64,000 nt of DNA from Oerskovia sp042887685 (lineage in GTDB: Bacteria > Actinomycetota > Actinomycetes > Actinomycetales > Cellulomonadaceae): positions 1 to 64,000 of the forward strand of contig NZ_JBHVOS010000009.1 of NCBI RefSeq assembly GCF_042887685.1, in the 5' to 3' direction. Below are positions 33,699 through 42,687 of this stretch, in pieces. The notes beneath the pieces are model-generated. The model did not search any database, was not told where the DNA came from, and saw nothing but the letters and a program-made list of their open reading frames with translations. The position numbers were made by a program, and so were the translations under genes. Each line of letters begins with the position of its first letter. The first letter of the stretch is position 1.

Positions 33699-35450
33699 GT
33701 GACACTGCTGCACGGCACGAGACCCACCCCGCACCAGGCCGGTCGTCCACCGGCCCCTCACGACCGGTCGGGGCGCCCGCTCCACGGGGGCGCGGCTCCG
33801 GCCCCCGAGCCCGACCACCACCTCGCACCCCCGACGCGCCCGCCGACGGAGGCCCACCGCCTGCTGCCGTCGCCGCCCGCCGACGAGGACGTCTACCAGG
33901 ACCTCACCCGCGCCCAGCGCTGGGTCCAGCCCGTGGGGGTCGTCGCGACGCTCCCGATCCTCGTGGCGGTGTGCGTCTTCGCGGCCCGCTCGCCGTGGCT
34001 GTGGTGGCTCTACCTCACGGTCGGCCTGACGCTCGTGAGCATCACGCTCTGGCTCCTGACGGGTACCGCGAAGGGGCGCGTCACGCGTGCCTCGCACGAG
34101 CGAGCGGTCGCCGGCTGGGCACCCGCGACCTACCCGAGCATCGACGTCTACCTGCCCGTGTGCGGCGAGGACGGCGACGTGCTCGACAACACCTTCGGTC
34201 ACGTCGCACGGCTCGAGTGGCCCGGCGTGGTCGAGGTGTGGGTGCTCGACGACGGCGCGGACCCCCGGGTCGCGACCCTGGCGAAGCAGCACGGGTTCCG
34301 CTACCGGGTCCGCCCCGACAGGGGGCACCTCAAGAAGGCCGGCAACCTGCGGTCCGCCTACGCGCTCACGAGCGGCGACGTGATCGCGATCTTCGACGCC
34401 GACTTCTGCCCGCGGCCCGACTTCCTGCACCACCTGGTCCCGTACCTGGACGACCCGGCCGTCGGCATCGTCCAGAGCCCCCAGGACTTCGACACCGACG
34501 AGCGCATGGGGTGGCTCCAGCGCACGGCCGGTGCGACCCAGGAGATCTTCTACCGCTGGGTCCAGCCGTCGCGCGACCGCTACGGCGCCACGGTCTGCTG
34601 CGGCACCAACGCCCTGTACCGCCGTTCGGCGCTCGACACGATCGGCGGGTTCCCCGAGATCGACCACAGCGAGGACATGTACACCGGGATCGGGCTGCTG
34701 CGGACGGGCTTCGTGACCCGCTTCGTGCCGGTGCGCCTGGCCCGCGGGCTGTGCCCCGACGAGCTCGGCCCGTTCCTGACCCAGCAGTACCGCTGGGCCA
34801 ACGGCTCGGTGGCGCTCGTCGCGGACGGGGCGCAGGCTCGGGCGGGTCTCGACCGGCGCCAGCGTCTCGCGGTCTGGGCGGGCTTCGTCTACTACTCCGA
34901 GACGGCGCTCTTCGCGCTCAACCTGTACGTGCCGTCGGTCGTCATGTGCTTCTGGTACCCCGAGCAGGTCAGCCCGTCCAGCTTCCTGGTCTTCCTCCCG
35001 AGCCTGTGGGTGCTGCTCGTCCTGTACCCGGTCGTCCACCGCACCCGGTGGCGGCCCGAGGTCCTGCGGGTCCAGCTCGCCCAGAGCTTCAGCCACCTCG
35101 TGGTGCTGGGGCACGCCGTGATCGGTCACCACGCGGGCTGGGTCCCGACGGGGGGCAGGGGGTCGTCGAGCGCCCTCGCGCGGACCATCGCGCGCGTCAT
35201 GGTGGTGACGCTCGTCGTCGGGACGGTGACGTGGACCGTGGGGATCGTCCGGGGAGCCGCCGCGCACGGCGTCGACAGCTACTGGGCCATGGTGGTGCTC
35301 GCGGCCTTCTACGCCTACGTCTCGGTGCCGCTCGTCGTGGCGGGGCTCCAGGTCCTGGTCGCCCGTCGGTCACCGGCCGCCCCCGAGGACCGCGCGGCTC
35401 CGGCGTCGTCGGGGCCCGCGACGGCCCCGGCGACCGAGGTGGACGCGTGA
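33699..35450 (+). CDS. Family 2 glycosyltransferase, cellulose synthase-like
   Basis: 583 residues. The processive GT2 motifs are present in order: DDG in VLDDGAD (near 182), DAD in IFDADFC (near 233), the acidic ED in HSEDMYTG (near 324) and QQYRW (near 361). There are two membrane helices before the catalytic domain and about five after it. No PilZ domain follows QQYRW, so c-di-GMP control of the BcsA kind is not evident. The first 70 residues are Pro/His-rich. Start is the GTG at 33699, behind GGAG. It probably makes and exports a beta-glucan-like polysaccharide. The next gene overlaps its stop (GTGA). Confidence 0.88.
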   Translation: MTLLHGTRPTPHQAGRPPAPHDRSGRPLHGGAAPAPEPDHHLAPPTRPPTEAHRLLPSPPADEDVYQDLTRAQRWVQPVGVVATLPILVAVCVFAARSPWLWWLYLTVGLTLVSITLWLLTGTAKGRVTRASHERAVAGWAPATYPSIDVYLPVCGEDGDVLDNTFGHVARLEWPGVVEVWVLDDGADPRVATLAKQHGFRYRVRPDRGHLKKAGNLRSAYALTSGDVIAIFDADFCPRPDFLHHLVPYLDDPAVGIVQSPQDFDTDERMGWLQRTAGATQEIFYRWVQPSRDRYGATVCCGTNALYRRSALDTIGGFPEIDHSEDMYTGIGLLRTGFVTRFVPVRLARGLCPDELGPFLTQQYRWANGSVALVADGAQARAGLDRRQRLAVWAGFVYYSETALFALNLYVPSVVMCFWYPEQVSPSSFLVFLPSLWVLLVLYPVVHRTRWRPEVLRVQLAQSFSHLVVLGHAVIGHHAGWVPTGGRGSSSALARTIARVMVVTLVVGTVTWTVGIVRGAAAHGVDSYWAMVVLAAFYAYVSVPLVVAGLQVLVARRSPAAPEDRAAPASSGPATAPATEVDA

Positions 35451-35647
35451 GCGCGCCCGGCAGGGACGTGGCCCACGACGCCACGGTCCACGAGACCGAC
35501 CATGTGGTCGCCCCGGTCCGCGCGACCGCGGCGCCCCGACCCCACGGCTCCCTGCAGTGGCCCGCGGTCGTCGCCCTCACGGCGGCCCTGGCCTTCGCCG
35601 GGCTCGTCGCGGCCGGGGTCTTCGACCCCATGATCGAGGCGCTGTGA
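35447..35647 (+). CDS. Small single-pass membrane protein
   Basis: 66 residues, GTG at 35447 overlapping the glycosyltransferase stop (GTGA), stop overlapping the next GTG. A His/Thr-rich N-terminal segment of about 40 residues is followed by one membrane helix (WPAVVALTAALAFAGLVAAGVF) and a short acidic tail. Overlaps at both ends make it a true operon member. It may be an accessory subunit of the polysaccharide synthase. I know no homologue. Confidence 0.75.
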   Translation: MSAPGRDVAHDATVHETDHVVAPVRATAAPRPHGSLQWPAVVALTAALAFAGLVAAGVFDPMIEAL

Positions 35648-37731
35648 GCACCCGGACCGGGCGGGCACGGCCCGGCTTCCGGGGGGACGTCGAAGGACTG
35701 CGCGCGCTCGCCGTCGTCCTGGTCCTGCTCTTCCACGCCGAGGTGCCGGGCGTGCTCGGCGGGTACGTGGGGGTCGACGTGTTCTTCGCGATCTCCGGGT
35801 TCCTCATCACCGGGATCCTGCTGCGGCAGCTGGCGTCGACCGGGCGGATCGCGCTGCCCGCGTTCTTCGCGGGCCGGGCGCGCCGCATCCTGCCCGCTGC
35901 GTCGGTCGTCCTGGTGGGTACGGCGCTCGCGGCGTGGCTCGTGCTGCCGCCGCTGCGGGCGCGCGACACCATGGTCGACGTCGTCGCGAGCGCGCTCCAG
36001 GTCGCGAACCTGCGCTTCATCGCGCAGGAGACCGACTACATGGCGGCCGCGGCGGCGCCGAGCCCCGTGCTGCACTACTGGTCCCTCGCGGTCGAGGAGC
36101 AGTTCTACCTCGTGGTGCCGCTGCTGCTCGCGCTGGTCGGGGCGGTCGCGGCGCGCCTGCGGCGAAGCCCGCTGCCCGGGGCGTTCGCGGTGCTGGCGGT
36201 CGGCACGGTCGCGTCGTTCGCCGTCTCGCTCGTGCTGACCTCGAGCGACCCGGCGCTCGCGTACATGTCGCCGCTCACGCGGGCGTGGCAGTTCGGGCTG
36301 GGAGGTCTCCTGGCGGCGGCTGTGCTCCGCACGCCCGACGGCGTCGCTCCTCTCGATCCCGGTGGCCTCGCCGTGCGTCGTGGTCGTCCCGCCCTGCGGC
36401 GCGTCGCGTGGACCCTGGCAGGGTGGGCCGGCCTCGGCGCCGTCGTGTGGTCGGCCCTGGCGTACGACGAGTCGACGCCCTTCCCGGGGACGGCCGCACT
36501 GTGGCCCACGCTCGGGACGGTCGCGATCCTGGCGGTCCCCGCAGCGGTCCGCACGGCCCGGGGGAGCGTGGGGCACCTGCTCGCGCTGCCCCCGGTCCGG
36601 GCGGTCGGGCGGCTGTCCTTCGCCTGGTACCTCGTCCACTGGCCCGTGCTCGTCCTGGCCGACGCGGCCTGGGGGCCGCTCACCTGGCCTCAGCGCGTGG
36701 TCCTGACCCTCGCAGCGGGCGGGGTGGCCTGGCTCGTCCTCCAGGGGGTCGAGTCGCCGCTGCGGCGCTCGCAGGTCGTCGCGCTGCGACCGTCGGCGAG
36801 CTACTCGGTGGGGTTCACGGGCGTCGTGCTCGCACTCACCGCGAGCCTCGGTGCGGGTTCGGCCGTGTACGCCCGCCTGGAGGGGGAGGAGGCCACCTCG
36901 ACGCAGGTGCGGCTCGACACGATCTTCGAGCCGGCCGCGCTCGCACGGACGGGCGGGCCGGTCACCCCGGGGCTGACGCAGGCCGCGCTGGACGCCCCGC
37001 CGTCGGAGACCCCGTGCCTGGGGTCGCTGAGCCTGAGCTCGACGGACTGGCCTGCCGAGTGCGTCGTCGGACCGCCCGACGGGCGCGAGGTCGTGCTGTT
37101 CGGCGACTCGAAGGCGTTCCAGTGGAGCGGGGCGCTGCGCGACATCGCGATCGTGCAGGGATGGCACCTGTCGATCGTGACCAAGGGCGGGTGCACCCCC
37201 GCCGACCTGCCGCAGACGATGCTCCAGGAGTCGCAGCACTGCGAGACGTGGCGCGACGCGCAGATCGACCGGGTCGCCGCTCGTGCCGACGTCGTGATCG
37301 TGGGGTCGAGCGCGGCGTACTTCGACGACGAGGAGGCGGCCGACCGGCGGGAGGCGGCCTGGGAGAGCACGCTCGGACGGTTCGCCGGCGCAGGGGTGCC
37401 GGTGGTCTACCTGCGGGACACGCCCACGCCCGAGGTCGACGTCCCGAGCTGCGTCTCGGGGGCGCTCGACGACTGGGACGCCTGCTCGTTCCCGCGGGCG
37501 CAGGCGCTGCGGGCAGACCCGCTGCTCGTCGACGTCGCCCTCGGCGACGTGCCGGGGGTCGAGGTCGTCGACGTCTCGGGGGTCGTGTGCGGGACGGGAG
37601 ACCGGTGCCCGGCCGTCCTGGGCGGGCTCCTGCTGTATCGCGACGGGAGCCACCTGACGGCCACGGCCGTCGAGGCGCTGCGCCCCGAGCTCGAGCGGCG
37701 CCTCGTCGAGACGAGCGCGCTCGGCGGGTGA
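35644..37731 (+). CDS. Acyltransferase 3 with C-terminal SGNH domain (OafA-like)
   Basis: 695 residues. The N-terminal half is the acyltransferase-3 membrane domain: R-x10-H (LRALAVVLVLLFHAEVPG), GYVGVDVFFAISGFLIT, FFAGRARRILPA, WSLAVEEQFYLVVP. The C-terminal half is a periplasmic-side SGNH hydrolase-like domain with Ser in GDSKAFQW (near 486) and Asp-x-x-His as DGSHLT (near 666). Such proteins O-acetylate polysaccharides or peptidoglycan using acyl groups moved across the membrane. It is the third gene of the operon, so it should decorate the polymer made by the glycosyltransferase. Confidence 0.92.
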   Translation: MSTRTGRARPGFRGDVEGLRALAVVLVLLFHAEVPGVLGGYVGVDVFFAISGFLITGILLRQLASTGRIALPAFFAGRARRILPAASVVLVGTALAAWLVLPPLRARDTMVDVVASALQVANLRFIAQETDYMAAAAAPSPVLHYWSLAVEEQFYLVVPLLLALVGAVAARLRRSPLPGAFAVLAVGTVASFAVSLVLTSSDPALAYMSPLTRAWQFGLGGLLAAAVLRTPDGVAPLDPGGLAVRRGRPALRRVAWTLAGWAGLGAVVWSALAYDESTPFPGTAALWPTLGTVAILAVPAAVRTARGSVGHLLALPPVRAVGRLSFAWYLVHWPVLVLADAAWGPLTWPQRVVLTLAAGGVAWLVLQGVESPLRRSQVVALRPSASYSVGFTGVVLALTASLGAGSAVYARLEGEEATSTQVRLDTIFEPAALARTGGPVTPGLTQAALDAPPSETPCLGSLSLSSTDWPAECVVGPPDGREVVLFGDSKAFQWSGALRDIAIVQGWHLSIVTKGGCTPADLPQTMLQESQHCETWRDAQIDRVAARADVVIVGSSAAYFDDEEAADRREAAWESTLGRFAGAGVPVVYLRDTPTPEVDVPSCVSGALDDWDACSFPRAQALRADPLLVDVALGDVPGVEVVDVSGVVCGTGDRCPAVLGGLLLYRDGSHLTATAVEALRPELERRLVETSALGG

Positions 37732-38039
37732 CGGCGACGGACGAGGCGGTGGCGTCGGGCCGGGTCGGTGTCCGGTGCCGCCGCCTCGTCCGGGCCGTCT
37801 CCCCGCTCCGCGCGTCGGCGCCCACGAGGTGTGGCGTACCATGGACGGGTTGTCCGTGCGCCCTTTCCGGCGGAGGCCCTCCGAGGCTCCCGCCGCACCG
37901 CTCGAGGCGACGCGATCGACCAGGCGTCAGCGTCTGCCACCGATCGATGAACGTTCGAACAGGTCCCGCTGCAACCGGCGGGACATGCACGCACCCCGTT
38001 GCCGCACGTCGGCTCCCCGATCAGTTGGAGATCATCGAA
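37732..38039. other. Gene-free stretch between the acyltransferase and tig
   Basis: A perfect 11-bp inverted repeat (37739-37749 with 37781-37791) probably ends the polysaccharide operon. A TACCAT at 37837-37842 could be the -10 of the tig promoter, with no clear -35. That would leave a leader of roughly 190 bases. I see no small gene in it. Confidence 0.5.
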
Positions 38040-39428
38040 GTGAAGAGCGCCGTCGAGACCCTGGACCCCACCAAGGTCAAGTTGACCGTCGAGGTGGAGT
38101 ACGACGAGCTCAAGCCGAGCATCGACCACGCCTACAAGCACATCGCGGAGCAGGTGAACGTCCCCGGCTTCCGCAAGGGCAAGATCCCCGCGCGCATCAT
38201 CGACCAGCGCGTCGGTCGTGCTGCCGTGCTCGAGCACGCCATCAACGACGGCCTGTCCGGCTTCTACCGCCAGGCCGTCAACGAGACGGGCATCCGCCCG
38301 CTCGGCCAGCCCGACGTCGAGGTGACCGAGGTCCCGCTGGACGCCGAGGGTGCGCTGCACTTCACGGCCACCGTCGAGGTCCGCCCGGAGATCGAGATCC
38401 CCGCGCTCGACTCGGTCACGCTCACGGTCGAGGCCGCCGAGGTCTCCGCCGACGACATCGCCGAGCGCCTCGACGCGCTGCGCGAGCGTTTCGGCACGCT
38501 GGTCGGCGTCGACCGCCCGGCCGCCGAGGGCGACTTCGTCGTCATCGACCTGAAGGCCGTCATCGGCGACGAGGAGATCGACTCGGTCTCCGGCATCAGC
38601 TACCAGATCGGCTCGGGCAACATGCTCGAGGGCCTGGACGAGGCGCTCACCGGCCTGTCGGCCGGCGAGACCACGACCTTCAAGGCGCCGCTCGCGGGTG
38701 GCGACCACGAGGGCAAGGAGTCCGAGGTCACCGTCACGGCCACCTCGGTCAAGCAGCGCGACCTGCCCGAGGCCGACGACGAGTTCGCCGAGCTCGCGTC
38801 CGAGTTCGACACGATCGAGGAGCTCAAGGCGGACCTGCGCGAGCAGGTCGCGAGCATCAAGACCTCGAACCAGGCCGTCGCGGCCCGCGACGCCCTCGTC
38901 GAGCACCTCCTCGAGAACACCGAGATCCCCGTTCCCCAGGGTGCCGTCGAGGCCGAGGTGCACCGTCACCTCGAGTCCGAGGGACGCCTCGAGGACGAGG
39001 CGCACCGCGCCGAGGTCGAGGTCGACGCTGCCAAGGCGCTCAAGAGCCAGATCCTCCTCGACACGCTCGCGGAGCAGCTGAAGATCAAGGTCGCCCAGAA
39101 CGAGCTGCTGGACTACCTCGTCAACGCCTCGCGCCAGTACGGGATGGACCCGAACCAGTTCATCCAGTCGCTCGACCAGGGCGGCCAGATCCCCGCCATG
39201 GTCGGCGAGGTCGCCCGCTCGAAGTCGCTCGCCGTGGCCCTGCGCCAGGTCGAGGTCAAGGACTCCGAGGGCAAGGTCGTGGACCTGAGCGAGTTCATCG
39301 GCTCGGACGAGGAGGACGCTGCCGCTGACGCCGCGGCCGCCGCTGCCGGTGAGGACGTCACCGACATCACCGACGAAGAGGGCATCGAGGTCGTCTCCGA
39401 GGACGAGGCAGCCGCCGACAAGGCCTGA
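38040..39428 (+). CDS. tig: Trigger factor
   Basis: 462 residues. The ribosome-docking signature is in GFRKGKIPARI (near 41-51), the FKBP-like peptidyl-prolyl isomerase domain follows (about 160-245), and the C-terminal chaperone arms end in an acidic Ala-rich tail (DEEDAAADAAAAAAGEDV). It binds nascent chains at the ribosome exit. Start is the GTG at 38040 with a GGAG site, giving VKSAVETLDPTKVKL; an in-frame ATG about 30 codons upstream would add a non-conserved tail. It precedes clpP1P2-clpX as in many bacteria, with one membrane-protein gene between. Confidence 0.95.
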   Translation: MKSAVETLDPTKVKLTVEVEYDELKPSIDHAYKHIAEQVNVPGFRKGKIPARIIDQRVGRAAVLEHAINDGLSGFYRQAVNETGIRPLGQPDVEVTEVPLDAEGALHFTATVEVRPEIEIPALDSVTLTVEAAEVSADDIAERLDALRERFGTLVGVDRPAAEGDFVVIDLKAVIGDEEIDSVSGISYQIGSGNMLEGLDEALTGLSAGETTTFKAPLAGGDHEGKESEVTVTATSVKQRDLPEADDEFAELASEFDTIEELKADLREQVASIKTSNQAVAARDALVEHLLENTEIPVPQGAVEAEVHRHLESEGRLEDEAHRAEVEVDAAKALKSQILLDTLAEQLKIKVAQNELLDYLVNASRQYGMDPNQFIQSLDQGGQIPAMVGEVARSKSLAVALRQVEVKDSEGKVVDLSEFIGSDEEDAAADAAAAAAGEDVTDITDEEGIEVVSEDEAAADKA

Positions 39429-39470
39429 TCCTCCTCACGACACCCCGGCTCCCCGAGCCGCCCGACGCCG

Positions 39471-39502
39471 GCCCCCACCTCCCTCGCGGAGGTGGGGGCC
39501 GC
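39471..39502 (+). terminator. Terminator of tig
   Basis: Eleven to thirteen bp of GGCCCCCACCT paired with AGGTGGGGGCC around a short loop, about 45 bases after the tig stop. Confidence 0.75.
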
Positions 39503-39649
39503 CGTCGTCCCGGGCGAGGTGGCGCGCCTGTTTCCTCGGCAGCCCGGCCAGACGGTAGATTGCCGCGGTCGACGCAGCGCGGGGCCTTCCGAGCGGGCCC
39601 GATCCGTCACCAGTCCCGCGGCCCAGGCCGCCACCCGGGGGAGCCCGCC

Positions 39650-40951
39650 ATGTCTCGTCGCCGACCGTCCTTCGAGCTCTGCTTCGCCGCCGTCCGGGTC
39701 CCGCCCGGTGGCGACACGGTCCAGGTCGCGCACGCCTTCGCCGACGTGCTGCGCGCGGCGGGCGTCGTCGGTGCGACGATCGCCGGACGGCACGTGGGCG
39801 TCGACGGCTGGGTGGTCGCCAAGCTGCTCGCCGCGCCGCAGGGCGACGACGTCCGACCCGTGGTGGTCCGCCGCACGCAGGTCGGCGAGCCGACGGTCGT
39901 CGGCGACGGCGAGGAGGTCCTGCTGTCCGACCCCGAGACGGGATGGACGCTCGTGGTCGCCGCCGGGACCGGGGAGCTGCACCGCGCGCTCGACGCCACG
40001 TTCGGCGACGCCAGGATGGGGACCTCGCTCTCGTTCGACGAAGGGGCGTTCCCGGACACCAGCGGGATGCTCTCCGTCGGTTTCGAGTACCGGGACGTGG
40101 TCGTGGCGGACTTCCCGCCGCACGAGTCGGCCATGCTCGCGCACACCGCGAAGGCGCCGGTGCGCTTCGTGACGGTGCCCGCGACCGCGACCACCCGCGG
40201 CGCGGCGATCGTCACCGGGCTCGAGTCGACGCAGGACGTCTCCCAGGTGGCGACCTGGCCGACGAAGGGGCCCGTGCTCCACCTGTGGGTCAACGGAGGG
40301 TGGTCCGGGTTCCTCGTCGTGGCAGGCAAGACCGTGGTGGGGCACGAGTTCGGTCCCGGCTGGGACGTCGTCGACCCCACGCGGCAGGACGGCAGCGTCG
40401 ACGACGAGTCCGTCGCGGACGTCGTGCTCGACCAGATCATGTTCGAGCCGGGCGACGCCCAGGAGGTCGCGCACGCCCTCGGGATCGACGGCGAGCGGGC
40501 CGCCGCCCTGCGTGAGCTCCTCTCCGAACGGGACCCCGCCGACGCGCTCGACCGGCTCGCCGCGATCCTGGCCCTGCCGGCCGAGGTGCTGCCCGCACTG
40601 CACGGGCGCCTCCGGCTCGACGAGCTGCCGGGCGCGGTCGTGGAGCATCCGCGGTCGTTCCTGCGGTCGATCATGGCGGACAGCGCGACCGGGGAGGACG
40701 ACCCCGTGGCGCGGAAGCTCGGTGCGGCCGGGCTGGACCTCGAGGGTGCACGGCGTCGCAGGCCGTGGTGGTTCCTCACGTGGCAGATCCTCGCGATCCC
40801 CATCATCGGCGGGGTCTCCTGGGCCATGTTCACGTACTTCGACAGCCCCGTACGGGGGTGGTTCTTCGCCGTGCTCTGCGTGCTCAACGCTGCGTGGGCG
40901 TTCTGGCCGCGCAACCCCGGAGGGGCGCCGCGCGACGCCCGGGGGGCGTGA
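39650..40951 (+). CDS. Hypothetical protein with two C-terminal membrane helices
   Basis: 433 residues from the ATG at 39650 behind GGGGGAG. The first 370 residues look like a soluble mixed alpha/beta protein. Segments such as VQVAHAFADVLRAAGVVGATIAGRHVGVDGWVVAKLL and HLWVNGGWSGFLVVAGKTVVGHEFGPGWDVV do not match a family I can name. Two helices follow near the end (FLTWQILAIPIIGGVSWAMF and GWFFAVLCVLNAAWAFW). The C-terminus is on the same side as the soluble domain, probably the cytoplasm. It sits alone between tig and clpP1. Confidence 0.7.
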   Translation: MSRRRPSFELCFAAVRVPPGGDTVQVAHAFADVLRAAGVVGATIAGRHVGVDGWVVAKLLAAPQGDDVRPVVVRRTQVGEPTVVGDGEEVLLSDPETGWTLVVAAGTGELHRALDATFGDARMGTSLSFDEGAFPDTSGMLSVGFEYRDVVVADFPPHESAMLAHTAKAPVRFVTVPATATTRGAAIVTGLESTQDVSQVATWPTKGPVLHLWVNGGWSGFLVVAGKTVVGHEFGPGWDVVDPTRQDGSVDDESVADVVLDQIMFEPGDAQEVAHALGIDGERAAALRELLSERDPADALDRLAAILALPAEVLPALHGRLRLDELPGAVVEHPRSFLRSIMADSATGEDDPVARKLGAAGLDLEGARRRRPWWFLTWQILAIPIIGGVSWAMFTYFDSPVRGWFFAVLCVLNAAWAFWPRNPGGAPRDARGA

Positions 40952-40999
40952 CCGGCGGGCGGCGAGCGACGCCGTCGGGCAGCCGGGGCGGCCTTCCTG

Positions 41000-41012
41000 C
41001 GCCCACAGCGAA
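41000..41012 (+). promoter_or_regulatory. Candidate ClgR activator site upstream of clpP1
   Basis: CGCCCACAGCGAA fits the core I recall for the actinobacterial Clp regulator ClgR (CGCYNANRGCGWW). It lies about 40 bases upstream of a TAGGGT at 41053-41058 that could be the -10, a position suited to activation. ClgR is known to drive clpP1P2 in Corynebacterium, Streptomyces and mycobacteria. Confidence 0.65.
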
Positions 41013-41145
41013 AACCCCGGATATCGGGACGGTTTCCGCTCCCTGCCCGCGTTAGGGTCACAGCAACGGTGAGTCCGTCCAGACGGACGAACCGACCAGC
41101 CGCGACGTTCGAGCGTCGCGAGCGACTGAGGGATCGACGAAGGAG

Positions 41146-41772
41146 ATGGACGTGAGCGATCAGTTTCCGGTGGCACGAGCCGAGGGGCCGGGACTCGGCC
41201 TGAACGACTCCATCTACAACCGGCTGCTCAAGGAGCGCATCATCTGGTTGGGCTCGGAGGTGCGCGACGAGAACGCGAACGCCATCTGCGCCCAGATGAT
41301 GCTGCTCGCCGCTGAGGACCCCGAGAAGGACATCTGGCTCTACATCAACTCGCCGGGCGGGTCGATCACGGCCGGCATGGCGATCTACGACACGATGCAG
41401 TACATCCAGCCTGACGTCGCGACCATCGCGATGGGCATGGCCGCCTCGATGGGCCAGTTCCTGCTCTCCTCGGGCACCAAGGGCAAGCGCTACGCGACGC
41501 CCCACGCCCGCGTCATGATGCACCAGCCCTCGGGCGGCATCGGCGGCACGGCGACCGACGTGCGCATCAACGCGCAGCTCATCATGCACATGAAGAAGGT
41601 GCTCTCCGAGCTCACGGCCGAGCAGACCGGCCAGCCGCTCGAGAAGATCCTCAAGGACAACGACCGTGACAGCTGGTTCACGGCGCCCGAAGCCCTCGAG
41701 TACGGCTTCATCGACCACGTCGTGACGAACGCTTCGTCGGTGACGGGTGGCGGCGGCACGGCGAGCAGCTGA
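41146..41772 (+). CDS. clpP1: ATP-dependent Clp protease proteolytic subunit 1
   Basis: 208 residues. Catalytic Ser101 in GMAASMGQF, His126 in MMHQPSG and Asp175 in DNDRDSWF are all present, along with the oxyanion loop SPGGSITAG. The ATG at 41146 has a GAAGGAG site. Actinobacterial ClpP1 and ClpP2 form a mixed double ring that needs both subunits, fed by ClpX or ClpC. clpP2 begins 50 bp later in the same direction. Confidence 0.96.
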   Translation: MDVSDQFPVARAEGPGLGLNDSIYNRLLKERIIWLGSEVRDENANAICAQMMLLAAEDPEKDIWLYINSPGGSITAGMAIYDTMQYIQPDVATIAMGMAASMGQFLLSSGTKGKRYATPHARVMMHQPSGGIGGTATDVRINAQLIMHMKKVLSELTAEQTGQPLEKILKDNDRDSWFTAPEALEYGFIDHVVTNASSVTGGGGTASS

Positions 41773-41822
41773 GCTCACCGACGCCCCGGACCCCCACCCA
41801 CGATCCCACCCGAGGAGACACC

Positions 41823-42539
41823 TTGAGCTACGCAAGCCAGGAATCCCAGTACATCTCGACCGCTCAGCGCCTCGCGGGCGCGGGCGCCGGCGGCGGCATC
41901 GCCCTCCCGCACGGCGCGCCGTCCTCGCGCTACGTGCTCCCGCAGTTCGAGGAGCGCACGGCCTACGGCTTCAAGCGCCAGGACCCGTACACCAAGCTGT
42001 TCGAGGACCGCATCATCTTCCTGGGCGTCCAGGTCGACGACGCGTCGGCGGACGACGTCATGGCGCAGCTCCTCGTCCTGGAGAGCCAGGACCCGGACCG
42101 CGACATCATCCTGTACATCAACTCGCCCGGCGGCTCGTTCACGGCCATGACGGCGCTGTACGACACCATGCAGTACATCAAGCCGCAGATCCAGACCGTG
42201 TGCCTCGGGCAGGCGGCCTCCGCCGCGGCCGTGCTGCTCGCTGCCGGCCAGCCCGGCAAGCGCCTCGCGCTGCCCAACGCCCGCGTGCTGATCCACCAGC
42301 CCGCGATGGAGGGTGGCGGCTACGCGCAGGCCTCGGACATCGAGATCCACGCGAACGAGCTCATCCGCATGCGCGAGTGGCTCGAGGACACCCTGGCCAT
42401 GCACTCGGGCCGCGACGTCGCGCAGGTCCGTGAGGACATCGAGCGTGACAAGATCCTCACCGCCAAGCAGGCGCAGGAGTACGGCCTGGTCGACCAGGTC
42501 CTGGAGAGCCGCAAGCCGGTCATCCAGAACAAGCCCTGA
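41823..42539 (+). CDS. clpP2: ATP-dependent Clp protease proteolytic subunit 2
   Basis: 238 residues from a TTG start at 41823, behind GAGGAG. Catalytic Ser133 in GQAASAAAVL, His158 in LIHQPAMEG, and Asp in ERDKILTA. The N-terminal extension of about 50 residues compared with ClpP1 is probably partly removed on maturation. It has SPGGSFTAM as the oxyanion loop. ClpP2 provides the face that docks the ATPase in mycobacteria. Confidence 0.96.
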   Translation: MSYASQESQYISTAQRLAGAGAGGGIALPHGAPSSRYVLPQFEERTAYGFKRQDPYTKLFEDRIIFLGVQVDDASADDVMAQLLVLESQDPDRDIILYINSPGGSFTAMTALYDTMQYIKPQIQTVCLGQAASAAAVLLAAGQPGKRLALPNARVLIHQPAMEGGGYAQASDIEIHANELIRMREWLEDTLAMHSGRDVAQVREDIERDKILTAKQAQEYGLVDQVLESRKPVIQNKP

Positions 42540-42560
42540 TCTCGACATTTCCCCCCGACC

Positions 42561-42595
42561 CACCGGGGTGCCCGGCTGACAACGGGCCCCCGGTG
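42561..42595 (+). terminator. Hairpin between clpP2 and clpX
   Basis: CACCGGGGTGCCCG (42561-42574) pairs with 42583-42595, with one unpaired base. It suggests that clpX is partly or wholly transcribed from its own promoter in the following 90 bases. Confidence 0.55.
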
Positions 42596-42687
42596 GTGTG
42601 CAATGGTGGTAGGTCGGCGCGTGTCGTCCCAGATCGCAGGGGCCTCAGTCCCAGCGCAAGAGCAAGACCGAGGCTAGGAGGCTCGTA

